DNA of 64,000 nt from Cheilinus undulatus (taxonomy: Eukaryota > Chordata > Actinopteri > Labriformes > Labridae): positions 7,700,921 through 7,764,920 of the forward strand of contig NC_054885.1 in the NCBI RefSeq assembly GCF_018320785.1. The letters run 5' to 3'. Within the stretch, counting starts at the first letter, position 1; each line of letters opens with the position of its first letter. Below, one piece after another: positions 1 through 12,800 of this stretch. The notes under the pieces are model-generated. The model was not told where the DNA came from and searched no databases. It saw only the letters and a program-made list of their open reading frames with translations. A program made the translations under genes and the position numbers.

Positions 1-510
1 AAAGACACTGCAGAGCAGAGGAACAGGGTTATTTATATCGGACTGGAGTATGTTGTTCAAAACTCTCCTAGTGTAGTTACACAATCTTACTGACACTAGT
101 TGAACTTTCACCTGTCAGACTAACTTTTGAGAGACCCCCCTTTTCAAAAGAAGAAGTCTGCAGCCAAGTTCTCTTTCCATCATTAAGACTTTAGTGTTTA
201 AATGTACAGATTAATTAATTCACTTCATGATCTCACGGCATCTGGAACACTTGCATCACTTACAGGCACTGGATGTCATGGCAACCGTTTCTACTGAGAG
301 GGCTGTAAAGCTGATGATGCTGCTGCTGCTGATGAGTTTGTGACAGCAGGCCCACCCGTGACGTCACAGTCAAGGTTGGAAGCTCAAATGATGTTTATCA
401 TACAGACGTAAGCGGTTTTACCATTAGAGGAAGGGGACTGAGGCCAAATACTCTGAGCCGCCTTTAAAATGTAGCCATTATAGATCAGCCAATACACTGA
501 GTTTTTAAGA
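1..510. other. Intergenic, no gene seen
   Basis: I see no exon-like coding segment here. A perfect CRE-type palindrome TGACGTCA lies at 359-366, just after a short run of GCTGCT triplets (about 318-332). It could belong to regulatory DNA of a gene to the left of the window, but nothing proves that. Confidence 0.4.
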
Positions 511-1413
511 TACAGTGGCTATAAAAAGTATTCCCCCACTTTTAAGTGATTTTATCAATCAAACATGGTCAATGTCATTTGGCGTAAACAGCCCTTTTCA
601 AACCCAGCCACAAATTCTCTCTTGGATTGAGGTCTGGGCTTTGACTAGGCCACTCCAGAACATTCCCCTTTTGTTATTTTTAAAACATTTCTGTGTAGCT
701 TTCTCCGTTACTTCACATCATAGTCTTGCTGGAAAATTAATCTTCTCCCAGGATTGTCCTGTCGATATTCTACCACATTCATTTTCCCCTCTACCTTGAT
801 AAGCCTTCCAGTGCTGGCTGCTGAGAAGCATCCCCACAGCATGATGCTGCCACCACTGTGCTTCACAGTGGGGATGGTGTGTTTGTGGTGATGTGCAGTG
901 TTTGGCATCTTGTCTGATGGCCAAAAAGCTCCATTTTGGTCTCATCAGACCAAAGAACTTTCTTTCCCCTTAAACTCTAGGGGATGTTCAGTGCCTTGGA
1001 AATGTTTTTGTATCCATCTCCTGACTTTGCTTAGAGTGTTCTTTTGTCTTCATAGTGTAATGGTAGCCAGGAATACTATTTAACCAGTGACTGGAGCATC
1101 CAGACACTTTTGTCGTTATATCACAATCACTTGAGACACATTCACTGCACTTGGGTGATTTCACTAACAGTGAGACTATTAGCACAAATTGGCTTGACCT
1201 CTGTAGAATTAGGTCAGTCACTTTAAAGGGCGTGAATATTTATGCAGTCACTTAATTTGACATTATTTAAATTTGTTTAATCAACATTACATTGTAGAAA
1301 TCAGTTTTCATTTTGACATTAAAGAGTTTTTCTAGTCTTTTTTATATTAAAAAAATCCAAATTATATTGATTGAAACATACGAGGGGTGAATATCTTTTA
1401 TAAGCACTGTCTT
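511..1413 (-). mobile_element. Tc1/mariner-type DNA transposon, decayed
   Basis: The left end reads CAGTGGCTATAAAAAGTATT and the right end, on the opposite strand, CAGTGCTTATAAAAGATATT, so the two ends form related inverted repeats after a TA dinucleotide. Inside, on the minus strand near 820-900, is the familiar Tc1 transposase stretch read as [12 protein letters not shown]. The reading frame is broken by stops and shifts, and about 0.9 kb is left of a normal 1.3-1.6 kb element. The family resembles the copy at 46372-47463. Confidence 0.85.
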
Positions 1414-1484
1414 AATAACTTTTCAATTGAGATGTTGGGCAATGAGAATATTTGTTTTGACACACTGACCATCAAATTGCACTG

Positions 1485-1650
1485 AAGGGTTGTGCACATG
1501 GTTGAGTGGTTTAAGGTGCTACCCATGGACGTGGGCGGCCCAGGTTCGAATCCAGCCTGAGGCCCTTTACTCCCTGCTCTCTTCCCTGTTTCTGAGTCTA
1601 TCCACTGTCCTTCCTCTGTCAAATGATGGCATTAAACAAAAACTTGCAAA
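1485..1650 (+). repeat. tRNA-derived SINE
   Basis: This copy has an A-box-like TGGTTGAGTGG (1499-1509) and a perfect pol III B box GGTTCGAATCC (1543-1553). The family's conserved body follows (CTCTTCCCTGTTTCTGAGTC and a CCACTGTCC run). Related copies lie at 14172-14340, 25505-25680, 36480-36650, 45768-45960 and 56406-56592. Confidence 0.8.
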
Positions 1651-2399
1651 TTCTGATTGTTTTCTTTGAGATTTATCCTGTTATCTTGGATGGAAATATT
1701 TTCAAGAAAGTTAGTTTCATAAGATAATTTGTAAATCTATTGTCACCTTTAAAAAAAAAAACAACCGAAATGTGTTATAATGGTAAAAGTGAAATTAAAT
1801 ATTAGCATGCATGTCCTTCCAAAGTATTAGAAAGTTTGTTCAGCTTTTTGTGGTGTTCCTTCCAAGGTCCACATTTCCACATTTTTCTGTTGAATTAATT
1901 TCATAAAAATCAGAAATGTGGGTCCCTACTTTGCTGGATAAGTTGAAAACCCTGGACTAGAGACATGTTAATTCATGAGCTCCTACAGTTGGGCATTTAC
2001 ATTTAAGGTCCTGGTCTTTCCTTTAGTCCTCGGACTTTGTCACCAAAAAAGAGACGCTTCAAGATATTTTGTTGACTTGCTGTGATACTTTTTTTTTTTT
2101 TTTTTAAAGAGGAGGAAGGGGCCTCATACTGGTCATTGCCCTGGGCCTCCAAATTGCTAAAACTGCCACTGGAAACATGAACACTATTGTGTTAAACAAA
2201 GCTGAAGTTAGCTGAATAAATGAGCAGAAGTGTTGTAGATAGTGCTCCTTTAATTTTCCTTCTGCAGCTTTAGGGCTCTGACTAGTGCGGTGATGGTGTT
2301 TAGTGTAAACTTTAAAGATTACCCTGAAATATAAACCGTATTTTATCTCAAACTGGCTGCTGTTTTCTGCAGTCATCCTCCCGTGAATATCATCTGATA
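1651..2399. other. Intergenic, AT-rich, no gene seen
   Basis: AT-rich sequence with an A run near 1750 and a T run near 2090-2105. The open frames here are short and resemble no family I know. Confidence 0.4.
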
Positions 2400-2700
2400 T
2401 CGGTGATGACTCACCATCAGTTAATGTGTTTATAGCCGTTGTACATCGAGCCTTTTACCGGAACAATCCGTTTAAAATGAAAGGGAAGAACGGCTCGTTA
2501 TTCCCGTAAAGAGAAAGTTATCCCTCCACAAGAAACACTGTTGTCATGTGACTGATTATCTGCCCGGATACTCCTGCTGTGGCGCGTGGAGCTGAGGAAG
2601 GGAGCGGGAAAAACAACAGCGCTCGCGCTCACGCCCGCCCACACGTCATGAGTCACGTATGAGTCACCGAACGTGACGGTAAGTCCGCTTTCTGTGGAAC
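2400..2700 (+). promoter_or_regulatory. CpG-rich promoter-like block with paired AP-1 sites
   Basis: The stretch from about 2560 to 2690 is much richer in CpG than its surroundings. It carries two TGAGTCA sites (2649-2655 and 2660-2666) spaced 11 bp start to start, which is about one helical turn. A strong donor-like GACG/GTAAGT follows at 2678/2679. This suits a promoter and short noncoding first exon on the plus strand, but I could not find a downstream exon. It could equally be the promoter of a gene running left out of the window. Confidence 0.4.
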
Positions 2701-3039
2701 TACACAAACACACTCACAAAAACATACACAAGTACACGCAAAAGCACGGGCAGGGGGTTAACTCACAGCCTTGTACCGGGAATTCGTGCCGTTCTGAGTT
2801 ATTTTCCTTTGTCCCAGCCCCTCTCCATGTTCGTCCCAGTGTTTAAGAGTTGACGTGAACTTCCATGGAAGTGAAACCTCCTAAACGCTGCAGGCAATCA
2901 TAAAACGGTGAAGTTTATCTGAACTATGAACAAAAAATCTGTAATAATTCAACATCAGAGATCAACCAGAGCAGAAAAATCCTACTGACACATGAATGCA
3001 TCAGTAACAATAGTGGTAATAATAATAATAATGATAATA

Positions 3040-3215
3040 TTACTATGCATGGTGGGTTCTCTCTGGGTATTCCAGCTTCCTCCCACAGTCCAAAAACATC
3101 CTCATTGAATTATTTGGGAACTCTTAATTGCCCATAGGTGGGATTGGGATTGCTTGTTAGTCTCTATATGGAGTCCAGGTGTACCCTGTGTCTTGCCCAA
3201 AAAAGGGCAAGCTGT
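3040..3215 (+). repeat. Common teleost interspersed repeat
   Basis: It contains the recurrent fish-repeat phrase CAGCTTCCTCCCACAGTCCA followed by the usual segment ending in GGTGTACCCTG. A reverse-strand relative lies in shmt1 at 59345-59500. I know this only as a frequently repeated fish sequence and cannot assign its class. Confidence 0.6.
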
Positions 3216-3459
3216 TCTTTTGACAAAATTTGACAAATTAAAAATAGGCTGCCATTGTTGAAATGCATTCTGGGTGGTGTATCATTCTTAAAAGCTTTTC
3301 AATGATAGAGAGCAGCACTAGTAAATGGAAAAATCAGTCAATCTTTATATTTATAGCACCAATTAATGGCCAGTGTGATCTCAAGAAACCACTTTGCAAA
3401 GAGGGCAAGTCTAGACCTTTATCTCTGTTATAATACTGATGAAGAACCCGACATTAATT

Positions 3460-4530
3460 CAACATGAGCGACAAAAAGGAAAAACAAAGACGAACAGGAG
3501 AAGCAGAGAAAGAAAAGAGGGGGATACAGAAAGAAGAGACAGAAAGAGAGGGGAGGGAGATGCAGAGAAAGAAAAGAGGGGGATGCAGAGAAAGAAAAGA
3601 GGGGGATACAGAAAGAAGAGACAGAAAGAGAGGGGAGGGAGATGCAGAGAAAGAAAAGAGGGGGATGCAGAGAAAGAAAAGAGGGGGATACAGACAGAAG
3701 AGTCAGAAAGAGATGGGAGGGAGATGCAGAGAAAAAGAAAAGCTTGAGAGAGAAGAGGGAGACACAAAAAGGAGATGCAGGGACAAAAGGGAAATGCAGG
3801 AAGAAAGAGTCAAAGATGCAGAAAATGAGAGGAGGGAAAAGCAGAGGGGAGGTAGATGCAGAAAGACAAAGGAGTGAAAAATAGAAGAGAGGAGATGCAG
3901 AGATGCAGAGAGAGATGAAGAGAGGACGATGCAGAAAGAGAGAGGAGGGAGACGTAGAAAGAGAGGAGGGAAAAGCAGAGGGGAGACGCAGAGAAAAGAG
4001 AGATGCACAAAGAAAGGTGGGACATGCAGAGAGAGAAATGATATAGACGCAAAGAGACAAGACAAATGCAGAAAGAGAGACAGCAGGAAAAGGAGGGAGA
4101 TGCAGAAAAGAGAGGAGGAAGATGCAGAGCAAAAGAGGAGAGAGATAAGGAGAGAAGAGAATGATGCAGAAAGAGAGAAGAGGGAGAAGCAGAAAGAAAA
4201 AGGAGGAAGATGCAAATAGAAAGGGAGATGCAGTGAGGAGGGTTAGATGCAAAGAAATTGCAGGGTGATGCAGAAAGAGAAAAGAGGGGGTGTAATAAAA
4301 GAGAACTGCAGAGAGAAGGAAGATATTTAAGAAAAGATGGAAATACAAAGAGAAAAGGGAGGTGCAGAAAGAGAGAGCTGGAAGATTCACCGACAAAGGA
4401 GGGAGATGCATAGAAAGGAGTGATATGCAGAAAGAGAAAAAGAGAGATGCAGAGAGAAGTATATGCAGAAAGAAAAAGGGGGGATTAGAAAGAGAGAAGA
4501 GGTAGATGCAGAGAAAATATACCAATTATA
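3460..4530 (+). repeat. 1.07 kb polypurine (GA) minisatellite
   Basis: The plus strand is almost pure purine, built from variants of GATGCAGAGAAAGA. Near 3521-3720 there is a near-exact higher-order period: the word GGGATACAGA occurs at 3521, 3603 and 3685, 82 bp apart. Elsewhere the units are diverged. The complementary strand gives a 365-residue open frame (3428-4525) made almost only of Ser, Leu, Phe and Pro, which I regard as an artefact of composition. Confidence 0.9.
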
Positions 4531-4549
4531 ATGCTTGTTTTTGTTATTC

Positions 4550-4645
4550 ATATATTACAAATCTGTACATTGCTTTGGTAATGAAACTGATTATGTTTTC
4601 CATGCCAAAACAAGCCAATAGAATTGAACTGAATTGAGTGAAAGA
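4550..4645 (+). repeat. LINE-type 3' tail fragment
   Basis: The segment ends in a simple TGAACTGAATTGAG-like run after a phrase seen at the 3' ends of many fish CR1/L2-type LINEs. No coding part is attached. Confidence 0.35.
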
Positions 4646-6665
4646 AGCTGGAGATGCAGAAAGAGGACAGAGGCAAAGGGGACAGCGAGGCTCCCCTGTT
4701 TGGGAAATGTGGGCTGAAAAGTTTGGGAACCCCCTCTGAAAGGCAAAAAGCTGAGATTTTTTTTAATTGTTCAGTCTGAGTTTACCGTGTAAAGACAAAT
4801 GTCTGAGTGTGCTTTATTCCAAAGTCTCAAAATGAAACCAAAACCATCTCCAAACAAAAACTTGGCATGAAACAAAGTGACACAAAAACACAAAGAAACG
4901 GTTAAAATAAAAGAAAAAGTGAAACTAAAACATGTTTGAGCAGACTTGTTTATTAACATTCGTCAGTATTAAAAGAGACTAAAGGAGGATGGAAAATGCC
5001 TTACAGGAACAAGATTAACCAGCTTTTGTTTCTGTTCTCATATTTCTAATTTAAAAGAATTCAGAAACAGTGTAGTTAAATCAACAAGCATAAAACACCT
5101 GAAAACTGTTAAAGAAACACTGTATGCACCTTTAAACTTAAATGTGATTTATCTTTTCCAGAAGTTCCAGTAGAATCAGTCCAGATGGACAGACATGCTT
5201 AACATGACACAGAACCAGCAGGGAGCTTACACCTGGTGTCAGGTTTAGGTGTACATTTAAATAGTGTCTAAAAACCAGTCAGTGGAAGAGTAATTTTAAT
5301 TCAATAAAACCTACACAGACTGGAAACATCCCCGCAGTACTAACCATGAATCATGACAGAGATATTTTCACCCAGCTGGCTCCGGTTATGACCCCATGAT
5401 ATTTAATATACACTCAGTACGTTTACATGCTGAAGGAGGAGGAAGACAGGAGCACATAGTTGATCGACTTTGGATATCACTAACTTAAGAGGCACTGGGT
5501 GCTTTACACTTGAGTATGTACGGCATGAATGGAGCTACAAGTTTGTCTATGCATCAGCAGGAAGAAAGTTCACAGTAACAGGGTGAAAGAGGCTATCACC
5601 TCCTACTGTAGTGGAGTTAAACATGCTCCTGTGGATGGACAGTTTCAGCTGCTGTGCACGCATACTGGGACGAGGACAGAAGTCTAGTTACATATCCTAA
5701 CTGAGCTGTAACTTTAGCTCATTTTAATCTTGCATGTAAACGTCCTGACTGTTTTCTTTGTACACTTTTGTTTGAGTAAAGTTGAACAGTTCCATGAATG
5801 CTTTTGGGCACACTCACTCTATACAGTCTGCACCGTACCCGAGCATGCTTGACTCTCAGAGTCCAGTTTGTTTGACTAATGTGAGAGCCACAAACCGCAC
5901 TCAAGCGTGGCATGCTTTCTTGGCTTTTGCACAGTGCTATGGCTTAAGCTTACATGGAATCATGGGGGTGCAATGTGCATGAGATGCATAATCGATACGA
6001 CCACTTCTTTTGGCATGAATTTTGCATGCGTGTCTTACCAAAACGACTCAATATCTGTAAAATGCATGATAAATTACAATGTGGGCTGGGCTTTGATCAA
6101 TGTGAGGGGGGTAATCATGCTTTAGCACAGTACAGAATGACTTGGCCTAGTGTGAGTACACTCTTAGCTCCACTTTTAAGACAGATTTGAATCAGATTAT
6201 CAGCGTACAAGGTTTCAGACTGAAGAGAAAGCTAACTGGCTGTAGTTTCAACTTTACAGGAAGAGGACACTAGAATAGAATTAAGGCACAAAAGCGTGCT
6301 GTCATCTTGAAAGAATCCTGGCATAGACACTGGATATTATTTGGTCATAAATAATCTTATAAAAGATATCAGGAGCCTAAAACGACATGCAATCTCTATG
6401 AGTCAAAAACAGACTGACCTGGGTCTGAGGAGAGCTGAAAAATCTAGGGGGATTTAAGGCAGAAAGGGAAACAGCACATCTCTACATTCTTACCCTTTAA
6501 AATAGAGCATTTACTCTGCAGCAGGTTGATAAAACTGAGCTAAAGTTAGGAGCCACGGCTGTTTCAGTCTCTTTGAAATGTTTTAAACATTCATAAAGGG
6601 TTCTTTCTGTTCAGCTCTGTGACGCAGAACAAGAACAAAGCTCCAATCAGGAGGTTCAGTCTGAT
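4646..6665. other. Intergenic between the GA tract and the top3a 3' end
   Basis: No exon can be supported. The part from about 5640 to 6190 looks like old DNA-transposon material, with GCATGC-rich words and a TGTGAGTACACTC end, but I cannot define its termini. Short open frames here show no recognisable protein. Confidence 0.35.
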
Positions 6666-6671
6666 TTTATT
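6666..6671 (-). terminator. top3a: top3a poly(A) signal
   Basis: TTTATT on the plus strand is AATAAA on the top3a strand, about 135 bp beyond the stop codon. This implies a short 3'UTR. Confidence 0.6.
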
Positions 6672-6805
6672 CACAATGAAACAAGTTATTTACTTCATAT
6701 CTTAACTTCACATCTTAACTTCACATTTTAGAGGTTATAGACTTGAACCTCCACATGTTAAAGCTATAAGCTTCAGTTCACCAGCTCAGAGTTTTCTAGC
6801 AGGGG

Positions 6806-9800
6806 TCACCTCTGAGGACAGGTGACTCTTGTGTGTCCTGGCATGCTGCAGATTCCACAGGTACGAGCTTTCTTAGCAGCAGGAGCTTTGTTAGTAAAGT
6901 TGTCTCCGATGGTCTTTCTCCCCTTCTTTACTCGATCTTCATTAAACCCACCAAAACCTCCTGAAACACACAGCAGAGGAATCATGAGAGCTAGTTCAAT
7001 GTGACAAACCTTTTCATGGTATTCTAATGTTTTTAGATGCACCTGTGTTTAGCTAAGGCACTGTTATTATTCACAAGCTCTCTGCTAACAGAGCTCAATT
7101 ATTCTGTTTTAATTCATATTATGAGTCAAAGATGTAAAGATATAATGTGGGATTCTGACCTGAAGGTGGGATGTTCTCGTCAGCCCACAGGAAGAACCCA
7201 CACTGTTGCCCTCGTGGTTTTCCGCAGGTGTGAAACATTCTCCCTTTGTTTGGTCCATCTTTCTGCACTGTCCTCATCACCGCTGTCTGGTTACAGTTAC
7301 ACATCGTCTGACCGCCATCCTCCCCTCCGTCTCCCCCTCCTGAGTTGGTCCTGAACCCAACAGAGGGCCTGGGGGGCCGCGAGTTCTGTGGTGTCTGCAA
7401 GGGGGCCACTCTGCTCATTGGCGGCTCCTGCTGGCTCTGCTCGTCGGCCCACAGGAAGAAGTTGCAGGTGCTGGCGTTGCACTTGTAGAACTGGCGCCCC
7501 TGGTTAGGGCCGTCTTTGCGCACAGTGAGGAGGACGGCACTCTGCCCACAGTTACACACGATGGCGTCGTTACTGGCATCCATGCCGCCGCCACGTGGTG
7601 GAGGTCTCGGCTGGGGCATCCAGGTGGGGACAGGGGGGAGAGAAGGTCGAGGATTTGGAGGAGGAGGTGGGTCATATCCACCTCCTCCACCTCCTCCTCC
7701 TCCCTCTCCTCCACTTCCACCTGCTCTCAGGTATTTCAGGTCCAGCACCTCTCTGAGAGTCTCGTCACAGCCGCCGATGCAGCCAACAAACTCCAGAGGC
7801 ATGATGGGAGGGAGGCTGCCTCTGCGGAACTTAAACTTCAACCTGAACAAAAAAGGACACAATTCAGAGTCGGTGTGCTACCATGAGACACAGACTTAAA
7901 CTTCTTTCGCACAGGATTAGTATTACCTAGGGACTTCTGCAATAATTGTGCGGAAAGTCTATATTTTTAATGACATGCAAACTGACCATATCTGTAATTT
8001 ATGTAGTGAAACTCTGGGGCAAATTACCGACCATATTTCACAGGTAATACTACTCCCATGCCAATCAACTTTTTTTTCTGCTCATTTTTCTGATGAAAAA
8101 AATAATAGGGACTGCGTGGGACACTGTTAACAAAGTTTTGTCACATATAGGTTATAAATATTGCTTTTCTTTTTGTGGCGATTTCACAGACATGACATCG
8201 CATAGAAAACTGCTGTGAGAGAAACCGGATCAAATGCTTCTTCAAAAGAAAAACTCATCATGGACAGTTGAAGTTGTGAGCAGACTGTTGTTGAATGTGG
8301 CTTCTGTTTTGCCATGGAAAAACAAGCTCCATATTCCATATGACTTGGGGAACAGTTGTGCTTGTGTTAGCTGCCATGTTTGTGAGCGGGAAGATCAGGT
8401 AGAGACACATAAGAATCATGTGACAGGTCATGCCCACAAAGTGATGACGTTTATTTTAACGTAGGAAGTGCTGCAAATACCTGTTGTCTCGTTTATAAAG
8501 ATTTTTGTTATGTGTATTATTGTGTATTTTTACAAACCCATCACTGCAACAAAAAAGCGCTCTGAAACATGTTGAATGTGTGAAATGTTAGTGTAACTCT
8601 CCAGATTTTATATGCAAAGAGAATGACCGATTTATGTTATCTGGTTTCAAGTCTACCGCCAATCAAAAATGAATATGCAAATCGTAGTGCCGCACTACGC
8701 TGAGTTCTATATTAAGGGACATGGTGGTATACTAGTTAGAAAATAAATCTTGTTTGGCACTTGTTAGACTGACATGATAGTTCAAGATGCCAAGTTACAA
8801 GGGAGTCATAATGTGTCGTTTGTAAATGGGTGGGTTCTAATCGCTGGCTCCTTTTGTGAGTGACACCAAGCTGGCGTCCGATTCTTTTTTCCTTCTATTT
8901 TGGGTTTTTTTTTATCTTTATTTAGATAAGACAGCTGAAGAGAGACAAGATATATGGGAAGACATGCACCAAACAGCGTTGAGAACAGGAATCGATCTCG
9001 CAACCATTGCGTCAAATGACTGACTTTTTACCATGGCGATCCAAACCAAGCCATGCTGATGCACTTTTCCATCATCAGTTTGACTGTGCTGGGCTATGCC
9101 GAGCTGTACTAAGAATGGTTCCAAGCATGCCCACCCCGCCTCCAAGCATGCTGCCCATAGAAGAAGAGGAAGCTTTGACTTAGACACAATGGATGCTTCT
9201 TCTTCTTCTGATGGAACACAACAATGTTTAATGAAGCCCAACTATTTGATGTCATCAACTCAAAATGCAAAAGAGCCATTCGGGAGCCGAGAGACCAGCT
9301 GTTATTTCAGAGGAGCTGCAATTCCAATCTCTTGGAGCGAAGCTGGGTGGACATAGATAAAGCCATGCTTTCTGTTTATTAGCCAAACACACACCATGGT
9401 GGGATGGTCTTCAATGTGTGTCATCAATGGTGACCAGTGACCACACTACCAATCCAAACTGGATGAAGGCATCCAAAACCACCTCTGTATGAAGCTACCA
9501 GACACTGAACCATTTTAGCTTAAGGTAGGTAAGATGATGTCTCCGTGTTGACATGGTGGGTGGTGAGAGCAGGCATGGAGTGGGGTGGCTCTGGGACGCT
9601 GGAGATCACTGTTCAGCCCTCTGGAGGTGTCATGGGACTAACTGGACGAAACACTGATGAAGGAGGGTTCTCGCTTGACAACCCTGGTGAAATATGGGTT
9701 TCTTACTACCCATCAGTCCGTACAGTAGACTTGTGGAGGCAAACAGTAGTGGATCTGGGATTTCTTCACTGAGTGCTGATCCTCTTTATAGGGCACAAGT

Positions 9801-12800
9801 ATCTTGTGTTTTATTCAGAATCCAGTGACACATTGAGGTCTATCCACACAAAGAATTAAGGATCACTACTTGGCATCTGAATGACCAAACCAGATACAAA
9901 TTCCTCTAGGTGTCGTGTTACGGGGTGTCTGTTGAAGGTAGCACAAGTTTGAAATTGCGACTAAATCTTGAGCAGTAAAATAATCCTAATGACACCAGAC
10001 TCTTGAGGATTATTTGGACTAATAATCAGTTGTGACAAGCTTTGATTTGGGCAATCAAAACAAACGCTGTTTCTCCTTTTCTGCATGGGGGAAATTCGTT
10101 CAAGCAACTTCTATGCCTATAACTGATTATGGTGATATTCTTTATGTGCACGCTACATCATCCTGAAGACGTTGGACTTGGTGTACCATGCTGCCTTGAG
10201 ATATTTCTCCTGTTCAGGTCGATGCACACATCACTGAACCTTGTATAAGAAAGTTGAAATGCCTTATACAACAAAAGAATGAACTAGTACATCTTTATAA
10301 ATCCATTCTACATGAATGACCTTCTTTTTTATGTTTTCTCCTTACTTCAAACACTTTGGTCTCAAGATTCATCACATATGAGATTCCTCGAACTTGCTCT
10401 GTCTTTGGTAAAAGAGCTTGAATTTTCTTCCAACTGTGTCGGTGATATAAAGTTCTAGTAGAACAGAAAGTCTCTCTGTAAAGCAGCCGTGTGTCAAACA
10501 CAGAATTCCTGTGAGCAAACATGCTGTCTCCTCTGACCCTCTGGCTGAAATCTGATTAAAAATCAGTCGTTCTCGTTTAGATAAAAGGACGGACATCAAC
10601 TTTCTAAAAGCTGGGTTGCTACGGTAACAGATGCTGGTGTGCAGCTCGGTGCTTGTGGCCTATATCTGGACCGAGCTGAAACACGTGCTCGAGGGGTGAA
10701 CGCCCACCTGAGACCAGCAAGAATTTAGACAAGTTTCAGATAAAACTGAAAACACACTAACAGATGTGTCTGTTTATGTTTGATTATTTATTAGTTTGTT
10801 TATTTTTTATGTGCTTATAAGAGTTTAGGACAGCTGAGAGTGCAAATACATGATTCTAATTAATCAAATAAATGTCAGCAGTGGTTATGTGTTCAAACAG
10901 CAGATCTCTGTGTGTTCTCAGAGTAATGCTCTGTGTCACACTGAGCAGCGTATATTATGTTTTCAGGTTTTTGTGTGAATGTAGTGAACAAATGATATAC
11001 TGGGTGCTATTGCTTGTGTGTTAGAGCTGGGCAATATAACATGGTTTTAGCTGTATCAGTACATTTCTATATGAAATGCCAGTGCCAGGTCAGTTATGGG
11101 ATCATATGCTGGTTCGGTTACCTGACACTCCAGATGGATTTGTTTCACACATCCATCTGGAAAACCTCTCGTAGACAGCGTTTGGGAAAGGGCAGAGCAT
11201 TTGAAGAAAAAACTCTGAGGGTGATTGGATGAACGTTCTGTCTGTCAGATCTTTACAGGCCTATCAGGGCAAAAAACACGATGTAGCTGCTACCGAGGAG
11301 TAAACTCCATAGAGGACTGCACAATGTGAACCATGGTGACTGCAGACATGTCAGTACACGACTTTTGTCATTTTTGAATAGAAAACAACTCACTGCTGTT
11401 CCTTGTTCTTCTTTTAACGAAGAAATGTAAAGTTCTGATAAAACTGGTGCTTTAGCAGCATCCACGCTTATGTCTTCCGCCATATCTGAACTGGCATCTT
11501 GTTGCTTGGTGCGTCACGACTCCACCGCGCCCGAAAGTACTGCCCCTCGTCGCTGATTGGTCCTGTCACTTAGTAACTGGGCCCAAATGGTTCAGAAGGG
11601 AGTTTTGCAAGATAGATCTGCCAGTGAGAAACACAGAAACGGGTGTATCCGTCTGCTTTGCAAGGTTACCGGTCGGCACTTTGCCACGTCAACTTTGGTC
11701 CTATTCTGCCTCCACATCGCCGCGCTGTGAAAGCAGAGTGAGTCAAAGATATTACCGCTGCTAATACATTTTAAAGACTATACATGGACCAGTAGAAGTA
11801 GAGAACACCGACAACACGTATTTAAGAGGTCTGCTCAGACTCTGTTGCAACATCTCTTCCTGTGTTTACATGAGCCAGTCTGTAGTCCTTCAGTGACGAA
11901 GACAAGTGGGGATTTTGCACAAGTAACCACTGCACCTGCTTTTTATTAAAAACAGTGTGATAACACTCTTCATAAATCGAAAACATGATCTATTGCTCTA
12001 AAATGCATGAATTTGTATTTTATGTTGTGTGTAAATCAGGATATAAGATTGTTTTCTGAGTTGCTTTTCATTTTGCATGTTGTTTTTGTTTCCCCCTCTT
12101 TTGTCTCATGTTTAAAATATCACAGGCTGTACCAACTATCACCGATAGTTCTAAACAACACCAGGTAGAAGAAAGGATTGATTGATTCAAATGTATATTT
12201 GAATAAAAAAGGCAGAAGTTGCACCAATGTCAGTTAAAGGAGAATGTTATAATAGTAAATGAGGGGTATCTAGAATTGTACATCTGGGAATTAGTGAACC
12301 GAACCCCATACCAAACTGTGACCCCTGTACGAGCCGAGCCATGACCTCTGTGAACTGTTTACTTGAGGCACATTAAGAGTTTAGCAAATGTTGTCAACAT
12401 GATATACAAAAATGTTCTTTACAACTTCAGCCATGTTTATCAGTAGTTTTAAATAAAAGCATCTTCAGGGTACACATAAACTGTGTGTTGTTGTGTCTGT
12501 AGTGTACCAGAGGAGATCAGGATCACAGAGGGAGTATTTATAACACAGAGAGGTAAAAACAGACTCATTTCTAACATTATGTCTCCTCAATGATTAAATA
12601 TGACAAACAGGAGCTAAAAAAGGAGCCTTTGTTTAGTGATTCACTGACCATCACTTCTTTAAAAAAAACAGAGGCATGTTTAGTTTGTGCTCTTTGGCGA
12701 CATCTGTGGGGAGAAGGTGTAACTGCAGGCGTGGTCTTACCTCACTCACACAGAGATAAAGCGTCCTTGAGTGTCTTTTTTTGGATTTTACTCTTGATGT

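Noticed and set aside
1495-1555. tRNA-like A and B boxes as a tRNA gene
   Set aside because: The sequence cannot fold as a full cloverleaf and continues into a SINE body found at five other sites.
3521-3720. Regular repeats that might suggest a CRISPR array
   Set aside because: Units are contiguous purine repeats with no unique spacers, in a vertebrate nuclear genome with no cas genes.
3428-4525. 365-codon open frame on the minus strand
   Set aside because: It is made nearly only of Ser, Leu, Phe and Pro because the strand is C/T-rich repeat DNA; the other frames of the tract are equally open. No family resemblance, no exon context.
2679-6665. A protein gene downstream of the promoter-like block
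   Set aside because: No exon with family similarity or consistent splice phase could be found before the top3a 3' end.
7516-7899. 127-codon plus-strand frame with a Pro run
   Set aside because: It is the antisense shadow of top3a exon 18, whose Gly-rich linker makes the opposite strand open.
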